DNA of 64,000 nt from Stenotrophomonas maltophilia (GTDB lineage Bacteria > Pseudomonadota > Gammaproteobacteria > Xanthomonadales > Xanthomonadaceae). The position numbers were made by a program, and so were the translations under genes. The DNA is taken from positions 4,202,501 through 4,266,500 of the forward strand of contig NZ_NERD01000002.1 of the NCBI RefSeq assembly GCF_002799155.1, in the 5' to 3' direction. Positions 54,551 through 63,860 of this stretch are shown here, piece after piece; the stretch's first letter is position 1; each line of letters begins with the position of its first letter. The notes under the pieces are model-generated. The model did not search any database. It was not told where the DNA came from and saw only the letters and a list, made by a program, of their open reading frames with translations.

Positions 54551-56265
54551 TGAACCAGACCCGCGTATTCCTCATTTTTGCCTGGCTGATGGTGGCCGTG
54601 CTGCTGTGGATGGAGTGGAGCCGTGAAAAGGCTGCTCCGACCCCGGCACCGACGACCACGTCGGCCCCGGCTGCTGCACAGAGTGTTCCGGGTGCGACCC
54701 CGGGCAGCATCCCCAGCGCCCAGGTGCCGGGTGCCCCGGGCCAGGCCGCAGTGCAGGCCCAGGCCAGCGCCACCCCGGCCAGCCAGCGCGTGACCGTCAC
54801 CACCGACGTGCTGCGCCTGGTACTGGACGGCGGCCGCGTGCTCGATGCCGAGCTGCTGCAGTTCCCGCAGACCAAGGACGAAGGCAGCCCGCCGGTCCGC
54901 CTGCTGACCGAAGACCCCGCGCATCCGTACAGCGCGATCAGTGGCTGGGCCAGTGAGGACAAGAACACCCCGGTGCCCGGCGCTGACGGCTTCAAGCTGG
55001 TCGGTGACACCCGGGACTTCGTGCTGGCCAAGGGCCAGAACGAACTGCAGATCCCGTTCGTATGGACCGCCGACAACGGCGTGACCATCAAGCGCACCCT
55101 GACCGTCTCGCGCAACGAGTACGCCGTGCGCTTCAAGGACGAAGTCAGCAACACCGGCACCGCGCCGTGGAACGGCTACGTCTACCGCACCCTGGACCGC
55201 ACCCCGACCATCCTGTCGCGGAGCATGACCAACCCGGATTCGTTCAGCTTCAACGGTGCCACCTGGTACGACAACGACAAGAAGTACCAGCGTCGTGCGT
55301 TCAAGGACTACCTGGAAGATGGCACGCTGAACCAGAACATCACCGGTGGTTGGCTGGCGATGCTGCAGCACCACTTCTTCACCGCCTGGATTCCGCAGAA
55401 GGACCAGACCGCGCACTACGTGCTGTCGCAGGTGGCCGGTCGTGACCTGATCGAAGCGCGAGGCCCGGCCTTCACCGTGGCCCCGGGCCAGTCCACCAGC
55501 ACCGAGGCCCGCCTGTGGGTCGGCCCGAAGCTGGTCAACCTGATTGCCAAGGAAGACGTACCGGGCCTGGACCGCGTGGTCGACTACAGCCGCTTCTCGA
55601 TGATGGCGGTGATCGGCCAGGGCCTGTTCTGGGTGCTGAACCAGGTGCACAAGCTGGTCGGCAACTGGGGCTGGGCGATCGTCGGCCTGGTGGTGCTGCT
55701 GAAGCTGGTGCTGTACCCGCTGTCGGCGACCCAGTACAAGAGCGGCGCCAAGATGCGTCGCTTCCAGCCGCGCATCGCGCAGCTGAAGGAGCGCTATGGC
55801 GATGACCGCCAGAAGTTCCAGACCGCGATGATGGAGTTGTACAAGAAGGAAAAGATCAATCCGATGGGCGGCTGCCTGCCGATCCTCATCCAGATGCCGA
55901 TCTTCTTCGCCCTGTACTGGGTGCTCGTGGAATCGGTCGAACTGCGCCAGGCGCCCTGGTTCGGCTGGATCCAGGACCTGACCGCCCGTGACCCGTACTT
56001 CATCCTGCCGGTGATCAACGTGGCGGTGATGTGGTTCACCCAGAAGCTGACCCCGGCACCGGGCATGGACCCGATGCAGCAGAAGATGATGCAGTTCATG
56101 CCGCTGGTGTTCGGCGTCATGATGGCCTTCATGCCGTCCGGCCTGGTCCTGTACTGGGTGGTCAACGGCGGCCTGGGCCTGCTGCAGCAGTGGTGGATGA
56201 CCAAGCGCCACGGTGGCGAACCGGTCCCGGCCACCAGCGCGCCGGCCCCGGTCAAAAAGAAGTAA
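54550..56265 (+). CDS. yidC: Membrane protein insertase YidC
   Basis: Inserts and folds inner-membrane proteins, alone or with Sec. The 571 residues match Gram-negative YidC: an N-terminal helix ([16 protein letters not shown]), a large periplasmic P1 domain (residues about 60-340), then the conserved helices from about 360 with [19 protein letters not shown], the cytosolic loop ([20 protein letters not shown]), [20 protein letters not shown] and [13 protein letters not shown], and a basic tail. It overlaps rnpA by one base. A strong terminator follows. Confidence 0.97.
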   Translation: MNQTRVFLIFAWLMVAVLLWMEWSREKAAPTPAPTTTSAPAAAQSVPGATPGSIPSAQVPGAPGQAAVQAQASATPASQRVTVTTDVLRLVLDGGRVLDAELLQFPQTKDEGSPPVRLLTEDPAHPYSAISGWASEDKNTPVPGADGFKLVGDTRDFVLAKGQNELQIPFVWTADNGVTIKRTLTVSRNEYAVRFKDEVSNTGTAPWNGYVYRTLDRTPTILSRSMTNPDSFSFNGATWYDNDKKYQRRAFKDYLEDGTLNQNITGGWLAMLQHHFFTAWIPQKDQTAHYVLSQVAGRDLIEARGPAFTVAPGQSTSTEARLWVGPKLVNLIAKEDVPGLDRVVDYSRFSMMAVIGQGLFWVLNQVHKLVGNWGWAIVGLVVLLKLVLYPLSATQYKSGAKMRRFQPRIAQLKERYGDDRQKFQTAMMELYKKEKINPMGGCLPILIQMPIFFALYWVLVESVELRQAPWFGWIQDLTARDPYFILPVINVAVMWFTQKLTPAPGMDPMQQKMMQFMPLVFGVMMAFMPSGLVLYWVVNGGLGLLQQWWMTKRHGGEPVPATSAPAPVKKK

Positions 56266-56301
56266 TCGGCAGAGCCGGCCGCTGGCCGGCTGACCTCAGC
56301 G

Positions 56302-56327
56302 AAAGCCCGCCGCAAGGCGGGCTTTTC
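56302..56327 (+). terminator. Intrinsic terminator after yidC
   Basis: AAAGCCCGCC - GCAA - GGCGGGCTTTT hairpin, 36 bases after the stop. Just before it, 56275-56292 is an SMAG-like AGCCGGCC/GGCCGGCT palindrome. Confidence 0.85.
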
Positions 56328-56380
56328 GCATGCGGCGTTAGAATCGCCGGCACACCGATCCTCCCATCTTCGAGTCCGCC

Positions 56381-59053
56381 ATGCCGCGTGCGCCGTCGTT
56401 CCGCCTGTTCCTGCCCTCGCTGTTGTTGACCCTGGTCGCTGCCGGGTGTGGCGACAAGGATGCGAAGGCGCCGGCGACCACCGTCACCCAACCGAGCGCG
56501 CAGGCTGCGGCGGCCGCCGATCCGGCCGCTGCACCGTTGCTGGCCGCGCTGCAGAAGCAGCTCGACGGCTACCGCCGGATCATCGTGCTGCTGGCCGACG
56601 AGGAACAGCAGTCTGCGGCCGACCGCGGCACCTCCACGCGTGTGGGCCAGCAGCTGTTCCATGATGGCCTGGAACAGCGCACAGCGATCGCCGTACAGTT
56701 CGATACCCTGCTGCGCGGTTCCAGTCCGCAGCGCTTCGCCACCCTCGGCACCGTGCTGGACTACATCGAGTCCGCGCCGGAACTGTTCGATGCCGATCGC
56801 CTGGCCTTCCGCGAAGTGCTGCGTGATCTGCATGAGCGGGTCGGCACCGATTCATCGCTGCCGGCGGTGAAGCTGCACCAGCGCATCGGTGAGGACCTGG
56901 AGGCGCTCGACGAGATCGAGCGCAACTACAACCAGGAACTGACCCGCATCTTCAGCCGCTTCGAGCGCACCCGTGCCATCGAACTGAAGCGCGAGAAGTG
57001 GGACGACTACATCGCCCACCTGCACAAGGACTACAGCCGCGAAGCGATCCTGCGCGACTATGGCGTGATCGAGCCGTACCCGATGTCGATGAAGGACAGC
57101 GACCGCGAGATCTTCGGCCGCGACCTGCCGGCCAAGACCGTGGTGCTGACCTTCGACGATGGCCCGCACAAGGCCTACACCGATGAAGTGGTGGCCATCC
57201 TCAAGCGCTACGACGTGCCGGGCGTGTTCTTCGAAGTGGGCCGCAACCTGGGCAAGGTCGAGGCCGATGGCAAGGTCAACCTTGGCCCGATGGCCAAGAT
57301 CAGCCGCAACCTGATGGAAGAGGGCTATGCGGTGGGCAACCACAGCCTGACCCATGCCCAGTTGTCGCGCACCACCGGTGACGCGCTGCGCCAGCAGGTG
57401 CTGGACACCGACACGCTGCTGAAGGACGTCGACAGCAAGCGTGCGCCACTGTTCCGCTTCCCGTATGGCGCGCGCAATGCCGAAGGCCTGCAGCTGCTCA
57501 ACGAAGCCGGACTGAAGTCGATCATGTGGAACATCGACTCGATGGACTGGGCCGACCCGGTGCCGGAATCGATCGTGCAGCGCGTGCTCGACCAGGTGAA
57601 CAAGGAACAGCGCGGCATCATCCTGTTCCACGACATCCACGACCGTGCGGTGAAGGCGCTGCCGCAGATCCTCGATCGTCTGATCGCTGATGGCTACCAG
57701 TTCGCCGGCTGGAACGGCCGCGACTTCACCGTCGCCCGTGCGCGCAAGGGCGATACCGGTGCCGCCACCGTTACCACCGGCTACGAGAAGTCCTGGGCGA
57801 TCGTGGTCGGCATCGACAACTACGCCAAGTGGCCGAAGCTGGAGTACGCCAGCCACGACGCGCAGGCGGTGGCCGATACCCTGACCGGGCAGTTCGGCTT
57901 CCCGTCCTCGCAGGTGATCGTGCTGAAGAACGAGCAGGCCACCCGCAACAACATCCTGGCCGCCTTCCACGACCGCCTGGCCGATGACCGTACCGGCAAG
58001 AACGACCGCGTGTTCGTGTTCTTCGCCGGCCATGGCGCGACCCGCCAGCTCGCCTCCGGGCGCGACCTCGGCTACATCATTCCCGTCGATTCGGATCCGA
58101 AGGAATTCGCCACCGACGCGATCGCGATGACCGACATCCAGAACATCGCCGAGAGCATGCAGGCCAAGCACGTGATGTTCGTGATGGACGCCTGCTACAG
58201 CGGACTGGGCCTGACCCGTGGTGGCCCGTCTTCGTCCTCGTTCCTGCGCGAGAACGCGCGTCGCAGCGCGCGGCAGATGCTGACCGCCGGTGGTGCCGAC
58301 CAGCAGGTGGCTGATGCCGGCCCGAACGGCCACTCGGTGTTCACCTGGGTGCTGCTGCAGGCGCTGGCCGGCAAGGGTGACCTCAACGGCGACGGCCTGA
58401 TCACCGGTACCGAGCTGGCCGCCTACGTGGCGCCGGCGGTGTCGGCGGTCTCGCACCAGACCCCGGCCTTCGGCAGCCTGCCGGGTTCGCAGGGCGGCGA
58501 GTTCGTGTTCCAGGTGCCGGACAGCCAGGAATTCCTCAACGCCGATACGCGCCAGCTGACCGCCGATGCGATCGCGCTGAACAACAAGGTGGATGCGGCC
58601 AGCGAAGCCAAGGGCAGCCAGGCGCCGGTGACCGTGGCCGACCTGCAGGGTGGCAAGGCCAAGCTGGTGGTGCCCACCGCCGGCCCGGCATCCGACCGCC
58701 AGCGCGCGCAGCAGGCCAACGACCGTGGCCTGCAGCTGTACCGCGAGAAGCAGTACGACGAGGCGGCCGCGCAGTTCACCGAGGCGTTGAAGCTGCGCCC
58801 GGACTTCGCCCAGGCCGCGAACAACCTCGGTTTCGTCTACTACCGCCAGCAGCGCTATGCCGAAGCCGCGCGCTGGCTGGAGAACACGTTGAAGATCGAC
58901 CCGTCGCGTGCGGTGGCCTATCTCAACCTGGGCGATGCCTACTTCAAAGCCGGCGACAAGGCCAAGGCGAAGCAGGCCTATACCACCTACCTGGCGCTGC
59001 AGCCGCAGGGCAGCGGTGCCGCGCAGGCACGCGTGCAGCTGGAGAAACTCTGA
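56381..59053 (+). CDS. Lipoprotein fusing NodB deacetylase, caspase-like protease and TPRs
   Basis: 890 residues, probably anchored by lipid in the cell envelope: the signal ends at Cys23 (VAAGC) with Gly at +2. A helical N-terminal part (50-210) precedes a NodB polysaccharide deacetylase domain (250-450) with TFDDGP 257-262, NHSLTH 320-325, RFPYG 359-363, DSMDW 386-390 and LFHDIH 415-420, the full metal and catalytic set. A caspase (C14) domain (470-705) has the dyad His551 (FFAGHG) and Cys605 (MDACYSG), plus an EF-hand-like loop DLNGDGLITGTE at 667-678. TPRs cover about 770-880. The architecture is rare, I believe; function not known. It sits between yidC and mnmE. Confidence 0.9.
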   Translation: MPRAPSFRLFLPSLLLTLVAAGCGDKDAKAPATTVTQPSAQAAAAADPAAAPLLAALQKQLDGYRRIIVLLADEEQQSAADRGTSTRVGQQLFHDGLEQRTAIAVQFDTLLRGSSPQRFATLGTVLDYIESAPELFDADRLAFREVLRDLHERVGTDSSLPAVKLHQRIGEDLEALDEIERNYNQELTRIFSRFERTRAIELKREKWDDYIAHLHKDYSREAILRDYGVIEPYPMSMKDSDREIFGRDLPAKTVVLTFDDGPHKAYTDEVVAILKRYDVPGVFFEVGRNLGKVEADGKVNLGPMAKISRNLMEEGYAVGNHSLTHAQLSRTTGDALRQQVLDTDTLLKDVDSKRAPLFRFPYGARNAEGLQLLNEAGLKSIMWNIDSMDWADPVPESIVQRVLDQVNKEQRGIILFHDIHDRAVKALPQILDRLIADGYQFAGWNGRDFTVARARKGDTGAATVTTGYEKSWAIVVGIDNYAKWPKLEYASHDAQAVADTLTGQFGFPSSQVIVLKNEQATRNNILAAFHDRLADDRTGKNDRVFVFFAGHGATRQLASGRDLGYIIPVDSDPKEFATDAIAMTDIQNIAESMQAKHVMFVMDACYSGLGLTRGGPSSSSFLRENARRSARQMLTAGGADQQVADAGPNGHSVFTWVLLQALAGKGDLNGDGLITGTELAAYVAPAVSAVSHQTPAFGSLPGSQGGEFVFQVPDSQEFLNADTRQLTADAIALNNKVDAASEAKGSQAPVTVADLQGGKAKLVVPTAGPASDRQRAQQANDRGLQLYREKQYDEAAAQFTEALKLRPDFAQAANNLGFVYYRQQRYAEAARWLENTLKIDPSRAVAYLNLGDAYFKAGDKAKAKQAYTTYLALQPQGSGAAQARVQLEKL

Positions 59054-59056
59054 GCC

Positions 59057-60406
59057 ATGAACGACGCGATCCGCACCGACACCATCGTGGCCATCGCCAG
59101 TGCGCCGGGCGCCGGCGGCGTCGGCCTGCTGCGCCTGTCTGGCCCGCGCGCTGCGGCCATCGCCACCGCGCTGGGTGCGCCCGTGCTGCGGCCGCGCCAT
59201 GCGCACTATGCGCGGCTGCGTGATGCCGATGGCGAGGTCATCGACGATGGCATCGTGCTGTGGTTCCCGGCACCGAACAGCTTCACCGGCGAGGAAGTGG
59301 TGGAACTGCAGGGCCACGGCAGCCCGGTGCTGCTGCAGCAACTGGTGGCACGCTGCATCGCGCTCGGTGCGCGCCAGGCGCGGCCGGGGGAGTTCAGCGA
59401 ACGCGCGTTCCTCAACGGCAAGTTGGACCTGGCCCAGGCCGAGGCCATCGCCGACCTGATCGCCGCGGGCGACAACCGTGCCGCGCGCGCTGCACGGCGT
59501 TCGCTGGATGGCGTGTTCTCGCGCCGCATCGACGCTGTGGTCGAGCAGCTGGTGCTGCTGCGGATCCATGTGGAAGCGGCCATCGACTTCGCCGACGAAC
59601 CGCTGGATACCCTCGGTGGCGCGCAGGTGCGGCGTGGCCTGGAACAGGCGCGCAGCGACTTGGGCCTGCTGCGCCGCGACGCCGAACGCGGCCGTCGCCT
59701 GCGCGATGGCCTGCACGCGGTGCTGATCGGCCCGCCGAATGCCGGCAAGAGCTCATTGCTCAATGCACTGGCCGGCAGCGAACGCGCCATCGTTACCGAC
59801 ATCGCCGGCACCACCCGCGACACGCTGCGCGAGACCATCCGCCTGGATGGCCTGGAGCTGACCCTGGTCGACACCGCCGGCCTGCGCGACGGCGGCGACG
59901 CCATCGAACGCGAAGGCATGCGCCGCGCCCATGTGGAGATCGAGCGCACCGACCTGGCGCTGATCGTGCTGGATGCGCGCGATCCGGCTGCGGGTGAAGC
60001 CGCACTGGGCGATGCCGTGGCGGCGGTGCCGCACAAGGTCTACATCCACAACAAGTCGGACCTGCTGGAGGCGTTGCCGACGCTGGACGATCCGGACCGG
60101 GTGTTCGTTTCGGCCGCCACCGGCGCCGGGCTCGAAGATCTGCACGCGCGCCTGCGTTCGATCGCATCGGCCGGGGCAGGGGAGCAGGTGGACGGCGAGT
60201 TCTCCGCGCGCACGCGGCATGTGGACGCAATCGAGCGGGCGCAGGAACACGCGCAACGCGCCGATGCCGAACTGGCGCATGAGCACCTGGAGCTGGCCGC
60301 CGAGGAACTGCGGCTCGCCCATGACGCACTGGGCGAGATCACCGGACAGATGAGTGCCGATGACTTGCTGGGAAGGATCTTCTCCAGCTTCTGCATCGGG
60401 AAGTAG
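59057..60406 (+). CDS. mnmE: tRNA uridine-5-carboxymethylaminomethyl(34) synthesis GTPase
   Basis: With MnmG modifies uridine 34 of tRNAs. The 449 residues have the folate-binding N-terminal domain ([22 protein letters not shown]), the G domain inserted in a helical domain with G1 [14 protein letters not shown]3 DTAGLRD and G4 HNKSD, and end with the C-x-G-K motif, here CIGK. All expected motifs are present. Its start lies 3 bases after the stop of the fusion gene, so it is likely to be cotranscribed with it rather than with yidC. Confidence 0.97.
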   Translation: MNDAIRTDTIVAIASAPGAGGVGLLRLSGPRAAAIATALGAPVLRPRHAHYARLRDADGEVIDDGIVLWFPAPNSFTGEEVVELQGHGSPVLLQQLVARCIALGARQARPGEFSERAFLNGKLDLAQAEAIADLIAAGDNRAARAARRSLDGVFSRRIDAVVEQLVLLRIHVEAAIDFADEPLDTLGGAQVRRGLEQARSDLGLLRRDAERGRRLRDGLHAVLIGPPNAGKSSLLNALAGSERAIVTDIAGTTRDTLRETIRLDGLELTLVDTAGLRDGGDAIEREGMRRAHVEIERTDLALIVLDARDPAAGEAALGDAVAAVPHKVYIHNKSDLLEALPTLDDPDRVFVSAATGAGLEDLHARLRSIASAGAGEQVDGEFSARTRHVDAIERAQEHAQRADAELAHEHLELAAEELRLAHDALGEITGQMSADDLLGRIFSSFCIGK

Positions 60407-60409
60407 GGC

Positions 60410-60440
60410 GGGGTCGGAGCCCCTGCGGGGATCCGACCCC
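60410..60440. repeat. GGGGTC-type palindrome, copy 7
   Basis: GGGGTCGGAGCCCC, TG, CGGGGATCCGACCCC. Short-stem version, directly after the mnmE stop, where it may end transcription. Confidence 0.75.
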
Positions 60441-60507
60441 AGGTCCCCCACCTGTCACATTGCCGCCTCATACTGACGCCCATCACATACCGCTTGGGGA
60501 AGTCGCA

Positions 60508-61614
60508 GTGAAGTCGTGGGGTTGTGCGTTGCTGTTGTCGTTGGCCGTGGCACCATCGGTGGCCATGAGTGCTGAATCCTCCACCCCGGCCGCGCACAAG
60601 GTGTCGGTCTACGGCCATCGCGGGGCAAGCGCACTGCTGCCCGAGCACACCCTGGCCTCGTATGCGCAGGCCATCGCCGATGGCGCCGACTATATCGAGC
60701 CGGACCTGGTGATGACCAAGGACGGGGTGATGGTGGCCCGCCACGAGAACGAGATCGGCGGCACCACCGACGTTGCCTCGCATCCGGAGTTCGCCAGCCG
60801 CCGCACCAGCAAGGTCATCGATGGACAGAAGATCGATGGCTGGTTCACCGAAGACTTCACCTTGGCCGAGCTGAAGACCCTGTATGCGCGCGAGCGCCTG
60901 CCGGAGCTGCGCAGCACCGCCTATGACGGGCAGTTCCGCATCGCCAGCCTGGACGAGATCCTGGTCTTCCTGGTGCAGCAGGCCGGGCGCGCCAACCGCG
61001 GCATCGGCCTGGTGCCGGAAATCAAGCACCCGACCTACTTCCAGTCCATCGGCCTGCCGATGGAGGACAAGCTGCTGGCCGCGCTGCGCGGCAACGCCTA
61101 TACCAACGTCGGCCCGGTCACCATCCAGTCGTTCGAGACCGCCAACCTGCGCTACCTGCGCGGCAAGCTTGGGCGGGGCAGCAACATCCGCCTGCTGCAG
61201 CTGCTGTGGAAGGGCGATACACAGCCGGCCGACATCGCCAAGGCCGGTGGCACGCTGACCTATGCGCAGATGATGACCCCGGCCGGGTTGAAGGACATCG
61301 CCGGCTACGCCGATGGCATCGGCCCCGAGCTGCGCTCGATCATTCCGCTGGATGCCAAGGGCGCGCTGGGCACGCCGACCTCGCTGGTACGCGATGCGCA
61401 CGCCGCCGGCCTGATGGTGATTCCGTACACCTTCCGCCCGGAGAACCACTTCCAGCCCAGCAACCTGCGCAATGGCGCTGACAACACGCGCAATGCCGAA
61501 GGCTCGATTGCCGAGATACGCGCCTACCTTGCAACGGGCATCGATGCCTTCTTCACCGATGATCCTGCGCTCGGCCGGCAGGCGGTGGACGGGATGGGCA
61601 CGGCGGGGAACTGA
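60508..61614 (+). CDS. glpQ: Glycerophosphodiester phosphodiesterase (periplasmic)
   Basis: Hydrolyses glycerophosphodiesters to glycerol-3-phosphate and an alcohol. The 368 residues have a signal peptide of about 22 residues (LLLSLAVAPSVAMSAE), the catalytic HRGASALLPEHT with the two histidine positions and Glu, GADYIEPDLVMTKDG, and LVPEIKHPTYFQ. The layout matches periplasmic GlpQ. The start is a GTG at 60508 with GGGGAAG 5 bases before it. No glpT transporter is adjacent. Confidence 0.9.
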   Translation: MKSWGCALLLSLAVAPSVAMSAESSTPAAHKVSVYGHRGASALLPEHTLASYAQAIADGADYIEPDLVMTKDGVMVARHENEIGGTTDVASHPEFASRRTSKVIDGQKIDGWFTEDFTLAELKTLYARERLPELRSTAYDGQFRIASLDEILVFLVQQAGRANRGIGLVPEIKHPTYFQSIGLPMEDKLLAALRGNAYTNVGPVTIQSFETANLRYLRGKLGRGSNIRLLQLLWKGDTQPADIAKAGGTLTYAQMMTPAGLKDIAGYADGIGPELRSIIPLDAKGALGTPTSLVRDAHAAGLMVIPYTFRPENHFQPSNLRNGADNTRNAEGSIAEIRAYLATGIDAFFTDDPALGRQAVDGMGTAGN

Positions 61615-61635
61615 TTCTCCCGGCACTGCCTTCGC

Positions 61636-62406
61636 TCAGCCGCGCGGCTCGTCCGGGCGGCGGAACGGGATCACTACGTAGTCCTGGCCCTCGCGCGGCT
61701 GCCACAGCACCGGCACGCGCTGCGGTGACGGCGGCTCCAGCTCGTCGTCGGCCAGCGGCTCGGCCTCGTCTTCTTCGTCTTCCCAGCTGTAGCGCTGGCG
61801 CGGCGGCAGAGGATCGGCGTTGCGGAACAGCAGCGCGGCGATGATGCCGGCGAAGGCGCCGCCCATGTGCGACTGCCAGGACACGCCATCGGCGTGCGGC
61901 AGGATGGTCATCAGCATGCCGCCGTAGAACAGCATGCCGATCAGGCCGGTGGCGATCGCCGCGCGGTCGCGGCGCAGCAGGCCGAGGCTGGCCAGCAGGA
62001 ACATCAGGCCATGGGTCACGCCACTGGCGCCCAGGTGCACGCTGCCCGGATTGCCCAGCATCCACGCGCCGAGGCCCGAACCCAGCCACAGCAGGGGCAG
62101 GGCGCGCACGGTGGCTTTCGGATACACGCTGCCGGCGAGGGTGCCAAGGATCAGGATGGCGATGCTGTTGGCGGCGATGTGCTCGACCGAGGCATGCAGC
62201 ATCGGGCCGCCGACCAGGCCGAGCAGGCCCTTGGCTTCCAGCGGCGCGACCGCCCACGGTCGCCAGTCGAACGTGCCCTGCAGGGCGAACACGGCCACCA
62301 GCACCAGCACGGCGGCCAGGCTGGCATTGAACGCCCGCAGGATGCGCGAGCGGTCATTGCGGGGGGCCGGCACATCGCCGGCGGGCAGGGGCGCGTTGTT
62401 GTCCAT
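61636..62406 (-). CDS. Rhomboid family intramembrane serine protease
   Basis: Cuts membrane proteins within the bilayer. The 256 residues have a short cytosolic start, about six membrane helices, the nucleophile Ser128 in GASGVTHG and the catalytic His180 in SHMGGAFAG. The HASVEHIAAN segment at 71-80 is the usual helix-2 motif. The last 65 residues form an acidic, Pro-rich cytosolic tail (WEDEEDEAEPLADDELE) beyond the core. Substrate unknown. It lies after terC on the same strand. Confidence 0.9.
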   Translation of the reverse strand: MDNNAPLPAGDVPAPRNDRSRILRAFNASLAAVLVLVAVFALQGTFDWRPWAVAPLEAKGLLGLVGGPMLHASVEHIAANSIAILILGTLAGSVYPKATVRALPLLWLGSGLGAWMLGNPGSVHLGASGVTHGLMFLLASLGLLRRDRAAIATGLIGMLFYGGMLMTILPHADGVSWQSHMGGAFAGIIAALLFRNADPLPPRQRYSWEDEEDEAEPLADDELEPPSPQRVPVLWQPREGQDYVVIPFRRPDEPRG

Positions 62407-62465
62407 ACCTCAGCAATGGCGGTGGCTGGCGCGAAACCAAGGCCATCGCGGCGGGAGAGTGCAGT

Positions 62466-62494
62466 GCGGCCGGCGGGACAATCCCACCGGCCGC
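62466..62494 (-). terminator. Hairpin after terC
   Basis: 13-bp arms with one mismatch (GCGGCCGGCGGGA / TCCCACCGGCCGC) and a 3-base loop, 19 bases past the stop. No T-run. Confidence 0.4.
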
Positions 62495-62513
62495 GCCACA
62501 CAGCCGGTCAGGT

Positions 62514-63476
62514 TCAGGCCTGGCCTTCGCCTTCCTTCGGCGGGTACTTCAGGCTCAGCACCACGGTGGCGGCGATGATCACCGCGACCACGCCCAGCGA
62601 GACCGGGGTCGGGATCTTGAACAGGTCGATGATCATCATCTTGATGCCGATGAAGGCCAGCACCAGCGCCAGGCCGTACGGCAGCAGGTGGAAGCGGTCG
62701 GCCATGCCGGCCAGCAGGAAGAACATCGCACGCAGGCCCAGCACCGCGAACACGTTGGAGGTGAGCACGATGAACGGGTCGGTGGTGATCGCGAAGATTG
62801 CCGGGATGCTGTCCACGGCGAAGATCACGTCGGTGACCGCGATCAGGATCAGCACCGCGAACAGCGGGGTGAACCAGCGCACGCCATCGCGTTTCACGCT
62901 CAGCGCGTTGCCGGCGTAGTCCGGCAGCAGGCGCAGGTGCTTGCGCATCCAGCGCAGGGCCGGGTTGGTCTCCAGGTCCGGTTCCTGGCCGGCGGCGAAC
63001 CACATCTTCCAGCCGGTGAACAGCAGGAAGGCACCGAACACGTAGAGCAGCCAATGGAACTGGCTGATCAGCACGCTACCGGCGAAGATCATGATCGTAC
63101 GCAGCACGATCGCGCCCAGGATGCCGATGATCAGCACCTTCTGGCGCTGCTCTTCCGGCACCGCGAAGTAGCTCATGATCATCAGGAAGACAAAGATGTT
63201 GTCGACCGCCAGCGCCTTCTCGACCAGGTAGCCGGTCAGGAACTCGAGGCCGACCTTGTTGGCCACGACCTGGCCGGCAGTCTCATTCAGGTAGTACCAG
63301 AGGCCGGCGTTGAACAGCAGGGCCAGCGCGACCCAGCCGATCGACCACCACAGGGCCTCCTTGAAGGTGACCTTGTGCGGCCCACCATGGCGCATCAACA
63401 CGAGGTCGACCAGCAGGGCGATGACCACCACCGCTGCGAAGCCGCCCCACAACCACACGTTACCGATCGTCTGCAT
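62514..63476 (-). CDS. TerC/Alx family membrane protein
   Basis: Inner-membrane protein of 320 residues with about nine hydrophobic helices. TerC-family proteins (E. coli Alx) export manganese or otherwise handle metal ions, and Alx is also alkali-induced. Motifs: EALWWSIGWVALALLFN, YLVEKALAVDNIFVFLMI with the metal-binding acidic residues, and the later VTDVIFAVDSIPAIF repeat. The ATG at 63476 begins MQTIGNVWLWGG, which fits the family start. The conserved riboswitch in its leader supports a manganese role. Confidence 0.92.
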   Translation of the reverse strand: MQTIGNVWLWGGFAAVVVIALLVDLVLMRHGGPHKVTFKEALWWSIGWVALALLFNAGLWYYLNETAGQVVANKVGLEFLTGYLVEKALAVDNIFVFLMIMSYFAVPEEQRQKVLIIGILGAIVLRTIMIFAGSVLISQFHWLLYVFGAFLLFTGWKMWFAAGQEPDLETNPALRWMRKHLRLLPDYAGNALSVKRDGVRWFTPLFAVLILIAVTDVIFAVDSIPAIFAITTDPFIVLTSNVFAVLGLRAMFFLLAGMADRFHLLPYGLALVLAFIGIKMMIIDLFKIPTPVSLGVVAVIIAATVVLSLKYPPKEGEGQA

Positions 63477-63554
63477 TGGGAATGTCCGTTGGAAAGATGA
63501 ATGCCAGGCCGGACGGCGAGGATCTGCAACGGAGGATCGGGAGGGGATCCAGGG

Positions 63555-63692
63555 ACAGAGCTTCGCCGGTACGGCGAAGGTCTCGCTCGCAGTTCCAGTC
63601 GGCTGGAACTGCCGTTGCACCGGAGCCTGCGGGCTCGAAATGACGGCGACAACGTCTGGGAGCTACTCCCCTTCTGGCGCAGATTCTGCGGC
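63555..63692 (-). promoter_or_regulatory. yybP-ykoY (Mn2+) riboswitch
   Basis: In the leader of the terC/alx gene. On the minus strand GGGGAGTAGC at 63671-63662 and GAGACC at 63584-63579 are the two hallmark strands. Between them lie GTTGTCGCCGTCA and variable stem-loops (AGTTCCAG/CTGGAACT at 63591-63610). CTTCGCCG with its complement forms a hairpin beside the GAGACC end. The segment ends about 80 bases before the start codon. Manganese sensing is known for the class; here it is inferred from the match. Confidence 0.82.
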
Positions 63693-63774
63693 TTGGCCGG
63701 GCTGCCGTCAAATGGCAGGTGGCCGGGGCCGGATCCCCTGCGGGGCTCCGCGCGCCCTCCCGCGCTGCCGCTCT

Positions 63775-63799
63775 GGTAGATGCCAACCTTGGTTGGCAT
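63775..63799. repeat. SMAG-like GTAG palindrome
   Basis: GGTAGATGCCAACC, TT, GGTTGGCAT. GTAG-headed, with TGCCAACC stems instead of TGCCGACC. It lies next to a truncated GGGGTC relative (about 63727-63750). Confidence 0.75.
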
Positions 63800-63806
63800 A
63801 CCGGCC

Positions 63807-63837
63807 GGGGTCAGAGCCCCTGCGGGGATCTGACCCC
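63807..63837. repeat. GGGGTC-type palindrome, copy 8
   Basis: GGGGTCAGAGCCCC, TG, CGGGGATCTGACCCC. It has the same short loop as the copy at 60410, with one G-A arm mismatch. Confidence 0.75.
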
Positions 63838-63860
63838 GGCGCCCGGTTTACAATAGGTGG

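Noticed and set aside
56852..59716. A 954-codon open frame antisense to the fusion gene and mnmE
   Set aside because: It crosses two clear genes on the other strand and has His/Val/Arg-rich shadow composition, as expected from GC-rich third positions.
60040..61626. A long minus-strand frame opposite glpQ and the end of mnmE
   Set aside because: Both plus-strand genes are complete and well supported, so this frame is a shadow.
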